DNA of 7,423 bases, from NCBI GenBank assembly GCA_947374125.1, contig CANCAR010000134.1, positions 1-7,423 on the forward strand, given 5' to 3'. The stretch comes from Hyphomicrobiales bacterium (GTDB taxonomy: Bacteria > Pseudomonadota > Alphaproteobacteria > Rhizobiales > Beijerinckiaceae). Each line of letters starts with the position of its first letter. The stretch's first letter is position 1. Positions 1-5,753 of this stretch are shown here, piece after piece. The position numbers and the translations under genes are program-made. The notes under the pieces were generated by a model. That model made no database searches. It was given only the letters and a program-made list of their open reading frames with translations, and had not been told where the DNA came from.

Positions 1-132
1 CCAGAAATAGTTCAGGTTCCTTGGATTGGGGAAAACGACGAAAGAAGAATGGATGAGGCCTACGATAGGCAGGCGGCTTTCGAACCACTTGCCGAAGGCG
101 CTCTTGGGAACATAGGTGGAATGTCCGCTCAT
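1..132 (-). CDS. petB: Cytochrome b of the bc1 complex, N-terminal 44 residues (partial)
   Basis: This is the start of cytochrome b, the membrane subunit of ubiquinol-cytochrome c reductase that carries the two b hemes and the quinone sites. Only the first 44 residues are in the window; the gene runs off the left edge. The ATG at 132 opens with MSGHSTYVPK, followed by WFESRLPIVGLIHSSF and NPRNLNYFW, the amphipathic N-terminal region that precedes the first transmembrane helix in alphaproteobacterial cytochrome b. The heme-ligating histidines lie beyond the edge. A ribosome binding site of the type AGGGAT stands a few bases before the ATG. It follows petA by 66 bases on the same strand, the standard petA-petB-petC operon order; petC (cytochrome c1) is expected further left but cannot be seen. 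The family call is very firm despite the truncation. Confidence 0.93.
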   Translation of the reverse strand, partial: MSGHSTYVPKSAFGKWFESRLPIVGLIHSSFVVFPNPRNLNYFW

Positions 133-198
133 GGCTTTATCCCTGAAGTGTGGGGCCGTTGCCCCTGAAACCGATTATAGCTGACCGAGCCCGAAGTC

Positions 199-744
199 TC
201 AGCCGATGCGGATGGCCTTGTCACCAGTGAAGGCGTAAGGCGGAACGGGTAGATTGATTGGCGCGGGACCCTGACGGATGCGGCCTGACGTATCAAACAC
301 CGAGCCGTGGCATGGACACTGCCAACCATGGAACGCGCCTTCATTGCCGAGCGGAACGCAGCCAAGATGGGTGCAATTGCCATAAACAATAAGCCACTGA
401 TCTTTACCTGCCTTCACACGGACCGAATCAGCTTCGGGGTCACGCAGCGTTGCAAGGTCTACGGTTTGAGCCGATTTAATCTCTTCCGCCGTCCTGTGGC
501 GAACGAAAATCAGCTTACCGCGCCAGAACAGCTTGACAATCTGGCCTTCCGCCACCGGCGAAAGATCAAAATCAACCGGCGCTCCGGCGGCGATCGTCGC
601 AGCATCCGGAGCCATCTGGCTGATAAACGGCCAAATCGTCGCAGCCAAGCCAACGGCACCCGCAGCGCCGGTAGCAATAAAAAGAAAATCGCGTCTCGTG
701 GGTTCGGCAGAAGCCGATGCGTGTGTTGTAGCCACTCTGGTCAT
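199..744 (-). CDS. petA: Ubiquinol-cytochrome c reductase, Rieske iron-sulfur subunit
   Basis: This 181-residue protein is the Rieske [2Fe-2S] subunit of the cytochrome bc1 complex, passing electrons from ubiquinol to cytochrome c1 on the periplasmic side. The N-terminus carries a twin-arginine signal/anchor (TRRDF at 16-20, then a hydrophobic helix to about 40), so export by Tat with the helix kept as membrane anchor is expected. The cluster-binding boxes are intact: CTHLGC at 124-129 and CPCHGS at 143-148, giving two Cys and two His ligands plus the disulfide cysteines. Length is normal for the family. An in-frame reading extends back to 852, but I place the start at the ATG at 744, because the extra 36 residues do not resemble the family and would push the Tat motif inward. 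The ribosome binding site is weak (GAGG directly abuts the ATG; a GAGGGGG lies further up). It is first gene of the pet operon and divergent from trmL. Confidence 0.95.
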   Translation of the reverse strand: MTRVATTHASASAEPTRRDFLFIATGAAGAVGLAATIWPFISQMAPDAATIAAGAPVDFDLSPVAEGQIVKLFWRGKLIFVRHRTAEEIKSAQTVDLATLRDPEADSVRVKAGKDQWLIVYGNCTHLGCVPLGNEGAFHGWQCPCHGSVFDTSGRIRQGPAPINLPVPPYAFTGDKAIRIG

Positions 745-894
745 CCTCGCACCCAGCGCCCCCTCGGCGAGCCTCCAAAAGGAGATCGTCACCTCGGCGA
801 TTCCGGGACCAAGCTGGCGGCGCTGGTTGCCAAGCTGATCCCCAAGCCTCAATTAATTCGATAATGTCCGCATGCGCTTTGCACTATCGACGCG

Positions 895-907
895 TCATGT
901 GACATGA
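895..907. promoter_or_regulatory. 13-bp palindrome in the petA/trmL divergent region (candidate operator)
   Basis: TCATGT-G-ACATGA is a perfect inverted repeat with 6-base arms and a single central base. It sits roughly midway between the divergent petA and trmL genes, where a transcription factor site would be expected. It does not match the FNR/FixK box or any site I can name, so the regulator is unknown. Operator function is inferred from symmetry and location only. Confidence 0.4.
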
Positions 908-945
908 GGCGCTTCGCTTGTCCATAGTCCGGATGAATGATGGTT

Positions 946-973
946 ATGCGTTTTTTAAGCTTTTTTGACGCAT
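946..973. repeat. 28-bp nested dyad, ATGCGT ... AAGCTT ... ACGCAT
   Basis: Outer arms ATGCGT (946-951) and ACGCAT (968-973) share exactly the same centre as the inner palindrome AAGCTT (957-962), with T-rich spacers (TTTTT and TTTTG) between them. It lies 38 bases before the trmL start. The spacers do not pair, so as RNA it would be a poor hairpin; as DNA it could be a two-box protein site. A TTGACG hexamer at 965-970 resembles a -35 box but has no good -10 partner at normal spacing. Confidence 0.35.
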
Positions 974-1010
974 GCCGCGCAAGTAAGACCCAAAGCAGAA
1001 AGGAAACGAC

Positions 1011-1469
1011 GTGCACTTGGCGCTCTATCAACCGGATATTCCCCAGAACGCCGGAACCATTCTCAGGCTTTGCGCCTGTATGGGCGTTACCGCGCATATC
1101 ATTGAACCTACCGGTTTTCCGGCATCCGATCGCGCGTTTCGTCGCGCGGGCATGGATTATCTCGATCAGGTGACCATCATCCGCCACATCGGCTGGGATG
1201 ATTTTGACGCGTTTCGTCGCGCCCAAGGGTTTCGCCTCGTGCTCGCCTCGACAAAAGCCGAAACCCGTTATACCGATTTCACCTACGAGACGAACGATAT
1301 CCTGCTCTTGGGGCGCGAATCGGCTGGTGTGCCGGATGAGGTGCACGACAAAGCCGATGCGCGAATTCTCATCCCGATGCGGGAAACTTTGCGCTCGATC
1401 AATGTCGCGGTAACAGCCGCGATGATTATGGGGGAGGCATTGCGTCAGCTCGACGCTTTTCCTCGATGA
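1011..1469 (+). CDS. trmL: tRNA (cytidine/uridine(34)-2'-O)-methyltransferase, SPOUT family
   Basis: The 152-residue product matches TrmL, a small knotted SPOUT enzyme that uses S-adenosylmethionine to methylate the wobble-base ribose at position 34 of certain leucine tRNAs, improving decoding. Visible family signatures: the N-terminal LYQPDIPQNAGTILR with N13, G15 and R19 of motif 1; IIEPTGFP at 30-37; LLLGRESAGVP at 98-108 (motif 2, cofactor loop); and IPMRETLRSINVAVTAA from 121 (motif 3, the knot). Length is that of the minimal TrmL family with no additional RNA-binding domain. The start is GTG at 1011, supported by an AAGGAAA ribosome binding site at 1000-1006 and by the alignment of the first residues with the family. 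Its stop overlaps a possible hemF ATG (ATGA), suggesting co-transcription. It is divergent from petA. Confidence 0.93.
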   Translation: MHLALYQPDIPQNAGTILRLCACMGVTAHIIEPTGFPASDRAFRRAGMDYLDQVTIIRHIGWDDFDAFRRAQGFRLVLASTKAETRYTDFTYETNDILLLGRESAGVPDEVHDKADARILIPMRETLRSINVAVTAAMIMGEALRQLDAFPR

Positions 1470-2389
1470 GGAACGAAAAGAAAGACGACGATATGAGCAT
1501 TTCCCCCGATATTGAAGCGCGCAAGGCGCGTGCGGAAACTTGGTTTCAATCCCTGCGCGATATGATCTGCGCGCACCTCGAACGACTGGAAGACGAGGCA
1601 ACCGGCCCCTTCTTCCCCGAAGCAACAGAGCCGGGCCGCTTTGTTCGCACGCCATGGAACCGTACCGACCATTCGGGCGCGAAAGGCGGCGGCGGGGTGA
1701 TGTCGATCATGAAAGGCCGCGTGTTTGAAAAAGTCGGCGTGCATTGCTCAACCGTCTATGGCGAGTTTGCGCCTGAATTTCGCGGCCAGATCCCGGGCTC
1801 CAACGAAGACCCGCGCTTTTTTGCCACCGGCGTTTCCCTCATCGCCCATCCTTGGAACCCGAATGTGCCAACGGTGCACATGAACACCCGCTTTGTGGTA
1901 ACTACCAAAGCCTGGTTTGGCGGTGGAGCCGACCTCACCCCCGTCATGATGCGCCGCCGCACGCAGGAAGACCCTGACACGGTGGCCTTCCACGCCGCCA
2001 TGAAAGCGCCCTGCGACGCCCATTCCGCCATCGCGTCTTACGACAAATACAAAGCCTGGTGCGACGAATATTTCTACCTCAAACACCGCAACGAACCGCG
2101 CGGCATTGGCGGTATTTTCTACGACTATCTCGAGTCAGGCGATTGGGACGCCGATTTGGCCTTCACCCAAGATGTCGGCCGTGCGTTTGAGGCGATCTAT
2201 CCAGCCATCGTTCGCGCCAATGTGAACACCCCTTGGACAGACGCCGACCGCGACGAACAACAAATCCGCCGTGGCCGCTATGTCGAGTATAACCTGCTCT
2301 ATGACCGCGGCACGATCTTCGGGCTTAAGACGGGCGGCAATGTCGACTCGATCTTATCGAGCTTACCGCCAACCGTTCAGTGGCCTTAA
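1466..2389 (+). CDS. hemF: Oxygen-dependent coproporphyrinogen III oxidase
   Basis: HemF decarboxylates two propionates of coproporphyrinogen III to vinyls using O2, giving protoporphyrinogen IX, a late step of heme synthesis in the cytosol. The 307-residue product has the expected length (about 300) and its hallmark blocks: RTPWNRTDHSGAKGGGG (61-77), RFFATGVSLIAHPWNPNVP (117-135), PTVHMNTRF, FGGGADLTP (151-159), WCDEYFYLKHRNEPRGIGGI (198-217) and the C-terminal RGRYVEYNLLYDRGTIFGLK (269-288). The four histidines considered invariant in the family correspond to H128, H138, H176 and H207. The start is uncertain: ATG at 1466 overlaps the trmL stop by 4 bases and has no clear ribosome binding site, whereas an in-frame ATG at 1493 gives 298 residues beginning MSISPDIEAR, with only a purine-rich stretch upstream. 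Transcription from the trmL promoter is likely. The enzyme supplies heme for cytochromes such as the neighbouring bc1 complex. Confidence 0.95.
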   Translation: MRNEKKDDDMSISPDIEARKARAETWFQSLRDMICAHLERLEDEATGPFFPEATEPGRFVRTPWNRTDHSGAKGGGGVMSIMKGRVFEKVGVHCSTVYGEFAPEFRGQIPGSNEDPRFFATGVSLIAHPWNPNVPTVHMNTRFVVTTKAWFGGGADLTPVMMRRRTQEDPDTVAFHAAMKAPCDAHSAIASYDKYKAWCDEYFYLKHRNEPRGIGGIFYDYLESGDWDADLAFTQDVGRAFEAIYPAIVRANVNTPWTDADRDEQQIRRGRYVEYNLLYDRGTIFGLKTGGNVDSILSSLPPTVQWP

Positions 2390-2449
2390 GGTAAGGGTGT
2401 GGAGGTCGGATAGGCGCAAGGTTTAGCCCACCTTACCGTTCTATAAACC
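2390..2449. repeat. Interleaved inverted repeats downstream of hemF
   Basis: Two short inverted repeats interlock after the hemF stop: GGTAAGG (2390-2396) with CCTTACC (2431-2437), extendable to nine pairs with one bulged base, and GGTTTA (2420-2425) with TAAACC (2444-2449). The order arm1-arm2-arm1'-arm2' would fold as a pseudoknot rather than a simple hairpin. No T-run follows directly, so it is not a standard terminator. The arms are short and could arise by chance. Confidence 0.2.
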
Positions 2450-2461
2450 GGTCCGATCCTC

Positions 2462-2473
2462 GCTCGTTCGAGC
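2462..2473. promoter_or_regulatory. Inverted repeat upstream of the antitoxin gene (candidate operator)
   Basis: GCTCG-TT-CGAGC forms a compact dyad 62 bases before the antitoxin start. Phd/YefM antitoxins usually repress their own operon by binding symmetric sites near the promoter, so this is the best local candidate. The known YefM core TGTACA is not present, and a convincing -35/-10 pair was not found, although TATGAT at 2508-2513 could serve as a -10. Confidence 0.25.
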
Positions 2474-2535
2474 ACTCAACTTTCTGGCCTTTTTTCGCGG
2501 TTTTATTTATGATGAATGATATCCGGGAGGTTTCC

Positions 2536-2811
2536 ATGGCTAATCTATTACGCGTGACATCGACCGAGTTTGGTAAAGAAGTGGGCCACTATCAAGAGGC
2601 TGCGTTAAGCCAGCCAGTGGTCATCACCCGCAACGGGCGTGACCGCACGGTGATGATTTCCGCTGAAGAATATCATCGCTTAATGCGTCGGGACCGGCAG
2701 GTTTTTGCGTCCGGCGAACTCCCTGACGATATGCTCGACGCCATCGCGACATCCGAGATGGATCCCCGGCATAGCGCTCTTGATAACCTTATCACCGACT
2801 GGAAGCCGTGA
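2536..2811 (+). CDS. Type II antitoxin, Phd/YefM family
   Basis: This 91-residue protein fits the Phd/YefM antitoxin pattern: an N-terminal DNA-binding fold (residues 1-50) with TSTEFGKEVGHYQEAALS, then QPVVITRNGRDRTVMIS and EEYHRLMRRD, followed by an acidic, probably flexible C-terminal tail (about 60-91: ELPDDMLDAI and onward) of the sort that wraps and neutralises the toxin. An in-frame ATG at 2509 would add nine residues, but I chose 2536 because GGGAGG at 2524-2529 sits six bases in front of it and the family begins at this point. Its stop overlaps the toxin's GTG (GTGA), giving translational coupling typical of toxin-antitoxin pairs. Expected role: bind and silence the downstream toxin and repress its own promoter. 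Family assignment is strong; the pairing is inferred from gene order and overlap. Confidence 0.87.
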   Translation: MANLLRVTSTEFGKEVGHYQEAALSQPVVITRNGRDRTVMISAEEYHRLMRRDRQVFASGELPDDMLDAIATSEMDPRHSALDNLITDWKP

Positions 2812-3245
2812 CCCTACCAACGCCCGAACCCGGCCTCGTTATCCGCTACGCCTATCTTTGGCAAAGGGAAGCGAGCACAGGACGCGAAGAAGGATCGAAA
2901 GATCGCCCCTGTACCATCATCCTCGCGACGTCTTCCAAAGCTGGACAAACACGCGTGATTGTCGTTCCGGTCACCCATCGTCCGCCCTCAGATCCTAAAA
3001 CAGCGATTGAATTACCATCCGCCATTCAGAATCTGCTGGGCTTGGACCATGCGAGATCATGGGTCATCCTGTCAGAAAGCAATCTATTCAATTGGCCGGG
3101 ACCGGACCTCAGGCGCGTTGATCGCGGCGACAATAGTTCCGTTGCGTATGGGTTCTTGCCGCCCCGCTTTTTCAACGAACTCCGTCGAAGATTTCTTGAT
3201 TTGGAAACCTCTGCACGATCACAGCGGGTCGGTCGAACCGAGTAA
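2808..3245 (+). CDS. PemK/MazF-like toxin of a type II toxin-antitoxin module
   Basis: The 145-residue protein resembles the PemK/MazF-like growth inhibitors found beside Phd-type antitoxins in alphaproteobacteria; members of the wider family are ribonucleases that cut mRNA or other RNA. Visible features: PEPGLVIRYAYLWQREA (6-22), a basic strand DRPCTIILA (32-40) like the conserved R-P strand of MazF, VIVVPVTH (50-57), the RSWVILSESNLFNWPGPDL block (83-101), YGFLPPRFFNELRRRF (114-129) and a basic C-terminal tail. It begins with GTG at 2808, inside the antitoxin stop, and has no separate ribosome binding site, so translation likely depends on the antitoxin. It is longer than classical MazF (about 110 residues), so catalytic residues cannot be assigned by eye. 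It converges on the aminotransferase gene with only 17 bases between stops. Toxic activity is inferred. Confidence 0.75.
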   Translation: MTLPTPEPGLVIRYAYLWQREASTGREEGSKDRPCTIILATSSKAGQTRVIVVPVTHRPPSDPKTAIELPSAIQNLLGLDHARSWVILSESNLFNWPGPDLRRVDRGDNSSVAYGFLPPRFFNELRRRFLDLETSARSQRVGRTE

Positions 3246-3262
3246 CGAGCAATGACGAAGAC

Positions 3263-4117
3263 TCACTTCCCGTTGGCATAAGCCTCATACAATTCCCGCG
3301 CTTTGCGGTAATGCGGCCCCGGCTGCAAATCCCGATCATCAATTCGCGTGATCGGCTGCACCTTGCCATAATTACCCGCCGAGAACAGCTCGTCCGCGCC
3401 TTTAAATTCCTTATAGGTCAATGCGCCCTGCACCACTTTTTGGCCCGAGGCTTCGAGCAATGTGATCGTGCGCTGGCGCGTAATGCCGTTCAAAAACGTG
3501 CCATTCGGCTGCGGTGTAAACACCACACCGTCTTTCGCCATAAAGACGTTGGCGGTGGCCAGTTCCGCGACATTGCCCAGCATGTCGGTGAGGAGGCAAT
3601 TATCAAACCCCCGCGCCCGGCATTCGAGCAAAGCGCGGCCATTATTGGGATAAAGACACCCCGCTTTCGCATCCAGCGGCATCGTCTCGGGCGTTGGTCG
3701 GCGATAGGGCGATAGCGTGATGGAGGAACCCTCTTCCCCCGGCATCGGAGCCTCATAGATCGACAGCAACCAACGCGTTGACTCCGCATCGGGTGCCACA
3801 ACGCCGCCACTGCCGGTCTCCGGCCAATACATCGGGCGAATGTAAAGGGCTGCGTCTTTGTCAAATTTGGCAATGCCTTCCCAAGCAAGCTTCAACCATT
3901 CGTCAACGCTGACCAGTGCCTTCAAATGCATCGCAACCGCCGAGCGGTTCACGCGGGCAAAATGCAAATCGAGGTCGGGGGCCACACCCTCATAAAAGCG
4001 CGCACCATCAAACACCGAAGAGCCAAGCCAAAAGCCATGGCTGCGCGGCCCCATAATCGGCGGATTGCCTTCGTGCCAAGCGCCATCAAAAAAAGTCCAA
4101 GTTTTTGACCAGTTCAT
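3263..4117 (-). CDS. Class IV PLP aminotransferase, branched-chain amino acid type
   Basis: This 284-residue fold-type IV PLP enzyme resembles alphaproteobacterial proteins annotated as branched-chain amino acid aminotransferase, which interconvert Leu/Ile/Val and their 2-oxoacids with 2-oxoglutarate/glutamate. Visible features: FFDGAWHEGNPPIMGPRSH near the N-terminus, GSSVFDGARFYEG (32-44), LYIRPMYW (91-98), the probable Schiff-base lysine K151 in DAKAGCLYPNNGRALLE, E185 in NVAELATANVF (cofactor nitrogen contact) and NGITRQRTI with the phosphate-binding GITR (211-214). The start at 4117 (MNWSKTW) is backed by AAGGAAA shortly upstream; an in-frame ATG at 4177 adds 20 residues unlike the family and would overlap the candidate promoter. 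IlvE is the likeliest identity, but class IV members include D-amino acid transaminase and aminodeoxychorismate lyase, so I leave the symbol open. It is separated from the upstream peptidase gene by 199 bases with its own candidate promoter. Confidence 0.88.
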   Translation of the reverse strand: MNWSKTWTFFDGAWHEGNPPIMGPRSHGFWLGSSVFDGARFYEGVAPDLDLHFARVNRSAVAMHLKALVSVDEWLKLAWEGIAKFDKDAALYIRPMYWPETGSGGVVAPDAESTRWLLSIYEAPMPGEEGSSITLSPYRRPTPETMPLDAKAGCLYPNNGRALLECRARGFDNCLLTDMLGNVAELATANVFMAKDGVVFTPQPNGTFLNGITRQRTITLLEASGQKVVQGALTYKEFKGADELFSAGNYGKVQPITRIDDRDLQPGPHYRKARELYEAYANGK

Positions 4118-4135
4118 GTGTGTTTCCTTAGTGTC

Positions 4136-4185
4136 GTGGGCAGTAGGAATTAGGCAGTAGTAATTCTTCTCGGTCAACTGCCCAC
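4136..4185. repeat. 9-bp inverted repeat enclosing a short tandem repeat, aminotransferase leader
   Basis: Perfect arms GTGGGCAGT (4136-4144) and ACTGCCCAC (4177-4185) flank 32 bases. Within and beside the left arm the unit GGCAGTAG-(G/T)-AATT occurs twice (4139-4151 and 4153-4165), so the sequence has both direct and inverted symmetry. It lies just upstream of the aminotransferase start and encloses its best promoter match, so an operator is plausible; remnant of a small duplication is the alternative. Confidence 0.4.
4149..4177 (-). promoter_or_regulatory. Candidate sigma-70-type promoter of the aminotransferase gene
   Basis: On the minus strand, TTGACC (4172-4177, five of six to the -35 consensus) is followed after 17 bases by CCTAAT (4149-4154, four of six to the -10 consensus). 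Transcription would begin about 25 bases before the AAGGAAA-led ATG at 4117. This is a consensus match by eye only, in a lineage where -10 boxes are often degenerate. Confidence 0.35.
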
Positions 4186-4188
4186 TTG

Positions 4189-4230
4189 CTACCCCCTCCC
4201 CCCTGTGGGGAGGGGAAGGGGTGGGGGTAG
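4189..4230. repeat. REP-like GC-rich hairpin, copy 1, with G-quadruplex motif on the plus strand
   Basis: CCCCTCCCC (4193-4201) pairs with GGGGAGGGG (4207-4215) across a 5-base loop; alternatively the outer CTACCCCC (4189-4196) pairs perfectly with GGGGGTAG (4223-4230). The plus strand from 4207 to 4227 reads G4-A-G4-AA-G4-T-G5, four G-runs with loops of 1-2 bases, a textbook intramolecular quadruplex motif. It resembles the short palindromic intergenic repeats scattered through many proteobacterial genomes, here 72 bases upstream of the aminotransferase start. Confidence 0.6.
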
Positions 4231-4267
4231 GTGCCGACGCTGCAAAGCATTAAAATAAAGCGCGCTT

Positions 4268-4304
4268 CCCCCCTCCCTAGCCCTCCCCCTCAATGGGGGG
4301 AGGG
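4268..4304. repeat. REP-like GC-rich hairpin, copy 2, inverted relative to copy 1
   Basis: CCCTCCCCC (4281-4289) and GGGGGAGGG (4296-4304) form a perfect 9-bp stem with a 6-base loop, and a further C-rich arm CCCCCCTCCC lies at 4268-4277. Read on the minus strand it has the same plan as copy 1: C-rich arm, short loop, G-rich arm, 2-3 bases, second G-rich arm. The minus strand thus carries four G-runs separated by loops of 1, 3 and 1 bases. It begins 12 bases past the peptidase stop, so the stem could also protect or end that transcript, although no T-run follows it directly. Confidence 0.6.
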
Positions 4305-4316
4305 TAAAGATGGCCG

Positions 4317-5699
4317 TCACCCCGCCAACGCCGCCAAAATCCGCGCCCAAGAGCGCGCGCCCTTCTCAAAGCTCGTCAGATCATATTTTTCATTCGGTGA
4401 ATGGATCCGATCATCGTCAAGCCCGAACCCAATCAAGAGCGTATCAAGCCCCAAAATGCGTTTGAAGTCACCGACAATCGGGATTGATCCACCCGAGCCG
4501 AGCGTCACCGGTGCCACGCCCCATTCATCCTGCAAGGCCGTCTTGGCGGCCACCAGATCGGGCATGTCAAAGGGCAGCGCCAAAGCGGGCGAGCCCTTAT
4601 GGCTGATAAACTCAACGCTGCAATCCTTCGGCAAGCGCGCACGAACATGGACATGGAACGCATCGCGTATCTTGGCCGGGTCTTGATTCCCCACCAAACG
4701 GAACGATACTTTCGCGCTCGCCTCCGCCGCAATCACCGTCTTGGCTCCAATACCCGTATAGCCGCCAATAATGCCATTCACATCGCAGGTAGGCCGCGAT
4801 TGGATCATTTCAATCAAGCGGCGACCCTTTTCACCTGCTGGTTCGGATAGACCAACACCACCTAAAAACTCTTCTGCGGTTAATCCTAGCGTGTCCCATT
4901 GCGCCAGAACCTGCGAAGGCGTCTCAGGAACGCCATCATAAAAATTCTGAAGGGTCACGCGGCCATCCGCATCATGCAGATCAGCCAAAATTCTCGTTAG
5001 CACCCGAATTGGGTTTTGCGCCCCACCGCCAAATAAGCCGGAGTGCAAATCGCGGTCGGCGGCTTTGATCGTCAGTTCCTCATAGACCATCCCGCGCAGC
5101 GAAGACGTAATTTGCGGCGTGTTCCGATCCCACATCGAGGTATCGCAGACGAGCGCTACATCCGCTTTCAAAGCCGCTTTCTCGGCTTCGACAAAAGCAG
5201 GCAAATGCTTGGAGCCGTCCTCCTCCTCGCCCTCGATCAAAAACGTTACGCCAACGGGCAATGAGCCAACGACTTCTTTGTAGGCTCTACAAGCCTCGAT
5301 AAAGGTCAGGATCTGCCCCTTATCATCCGCCGAGCCGCGCGCGCGGATCACTTTCCGCCCATCCGGCAATTCCGCGATGATCGGCTCAAAGGGCGACGTG
5401 TCCCATAGGTTGAGGGGATCAACCGGCTGCACATCATAATGGCCATAAAACAGCGCGTGCCGCTTGATAGCGCCCTCAACGCGCGCCGTCACAGCCGGAT
5501 GCCCACCTGTCGGCTTCACCTCGGCGACAATCCCGATGCTGGCGAGTTCCGCTTTCACCCATTCAGCCGCTTTGCGGCATTCCCCCGCAAAAGCCGGATC
5601 GGTGGAAATCGATTGAATCTTCAGAAAATCAAACAGGCGGCCAAGCGCCGCTTCACGGTTCTGATCAAGTCGGGCAAGCACGGCATCAAGCTGGGACAT
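4317..5699 (-). CDS. M20 family metallopeptidase (dipeptidase type)
   Basis: The 460-residue protein is a full-length M20 (ArgE/DapE/CPG2/carnosinase-like) zinc hydrolase with the layout of dipeptidases of the M20A/M20F type. Metal and catalytic motifs in order: GHYDVQPV with H87 and D89; RGSADDKG with the bridging D125 (or D126); GEEEDGS with catalytic and metal glutamates at 158-160; CDTSMW with D186; and the last metal histidine H433 in RIHSPNEKY. The DLHSGLFGG stretch (217-225) marks the dimerisation/lid domain, whose histidine reaches the partner active site. There is no signal peptide, so it acts in the cytosol, probably on imported dipeptides or N-substituted amino acids; exact substrate cannot be told. 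ATG at 5699 is preceded by GAAAGG at suitable spacing. It lies 54 bases behind the aminotransferase gene on the same strand, suggesting an operon. Confidence 0.92.
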   Translation of the reverse strand: MSQLDAVLARLDQNREAALGRLFDFLKIQSISTDPAFAGECRKAAEWVKAELASIGIVAEVKPTGGHPAVTARVEGAIKRHALFYGHYDVQPVDPLNLWDTSPFEPIIAELPDGRKVIRARGSADDKGQILTFIEACRAYKEVVGSLPVGVTFLIEGEEEDGSKHLPAFVEAEKAALKADVALVCDTSMWDRNTPQITSSLRGMVYEELTIKAADRDLHSGLFGGGAQNPIRVLTRILADLHDADGRVTLQNFYDGVPETPSQVLAQWDTLGLTAEEFLGGVGLSEPAGEKGRRLIEMIQSRPTCDVNGIIGGYTGIGAKTVIAAEASAKVSFRLVGNQDPAKIRDAFHVHVRARLPKDCSVEFISHKGSPALALPFDMPDLVAAKTALQDEWGVAPVTLGSGGSIPIVGDFKRILGLDTLLIGFGLDDDRIHSPNEKYDLTSFEKGARSWARILAALAG

Positions 5700-5753
5700 T
5701 CAAATGGCCTTTCATGGCTAAACAGGGCCCGCTAACGGGGAAGTGGCGAAGTC

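Noticed and set aside
745..852. N-terminal extension of the Rieske protein to 852
   Set aside because: The added 36 residues do not resemble the family and would bury the twin-arginine signal well inside the protein; the ATG at 744 gives the normal length.
849..1655. 268-codon open frame on the minus strand across trmL and the hemF start
   Set aside because: It lies antisense to two well-supported genes; its translation has no recognisable domain and low-complexity, Arg/His-rich composition typical of shadow frames in GC-rich DNA.
2462..2480. GTTCGAGC considered as the T-loop of a tRNA gene
   Set aside because: No matching T-stem, anticodon arm or acceptor stem can be drawn around it.
2705..2998. 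97-codon plus-strand frame spanning the antitoxin-toxin junction
   Set aside because: It overlaps both toxin-antitoxin genes out of frame; composition is Arg/Pro/Ser-rich with no family resemblance.
4118..4177. Upstream ATG for the class IV aminotransferase
   Set aside because: The extra 20 residues come from the repeat-rich leader containing the promoter match; the ATG at 4117 has a good ribosome binding site and fits the family.
4189..4304. The two repeats considered as a CRISPR array
   Set aside because: Only two copies, in opposite orientation and imperfect, with no regular spacers and no cas genes in view.
4231..4686. 151-codon plus-strand frame over the second REP-like element and the peptidase 3' end
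   Set aside because: It runs antisense through the M20 peptidase, has no start signal, and its N-terminal part is translated repeat sequence.
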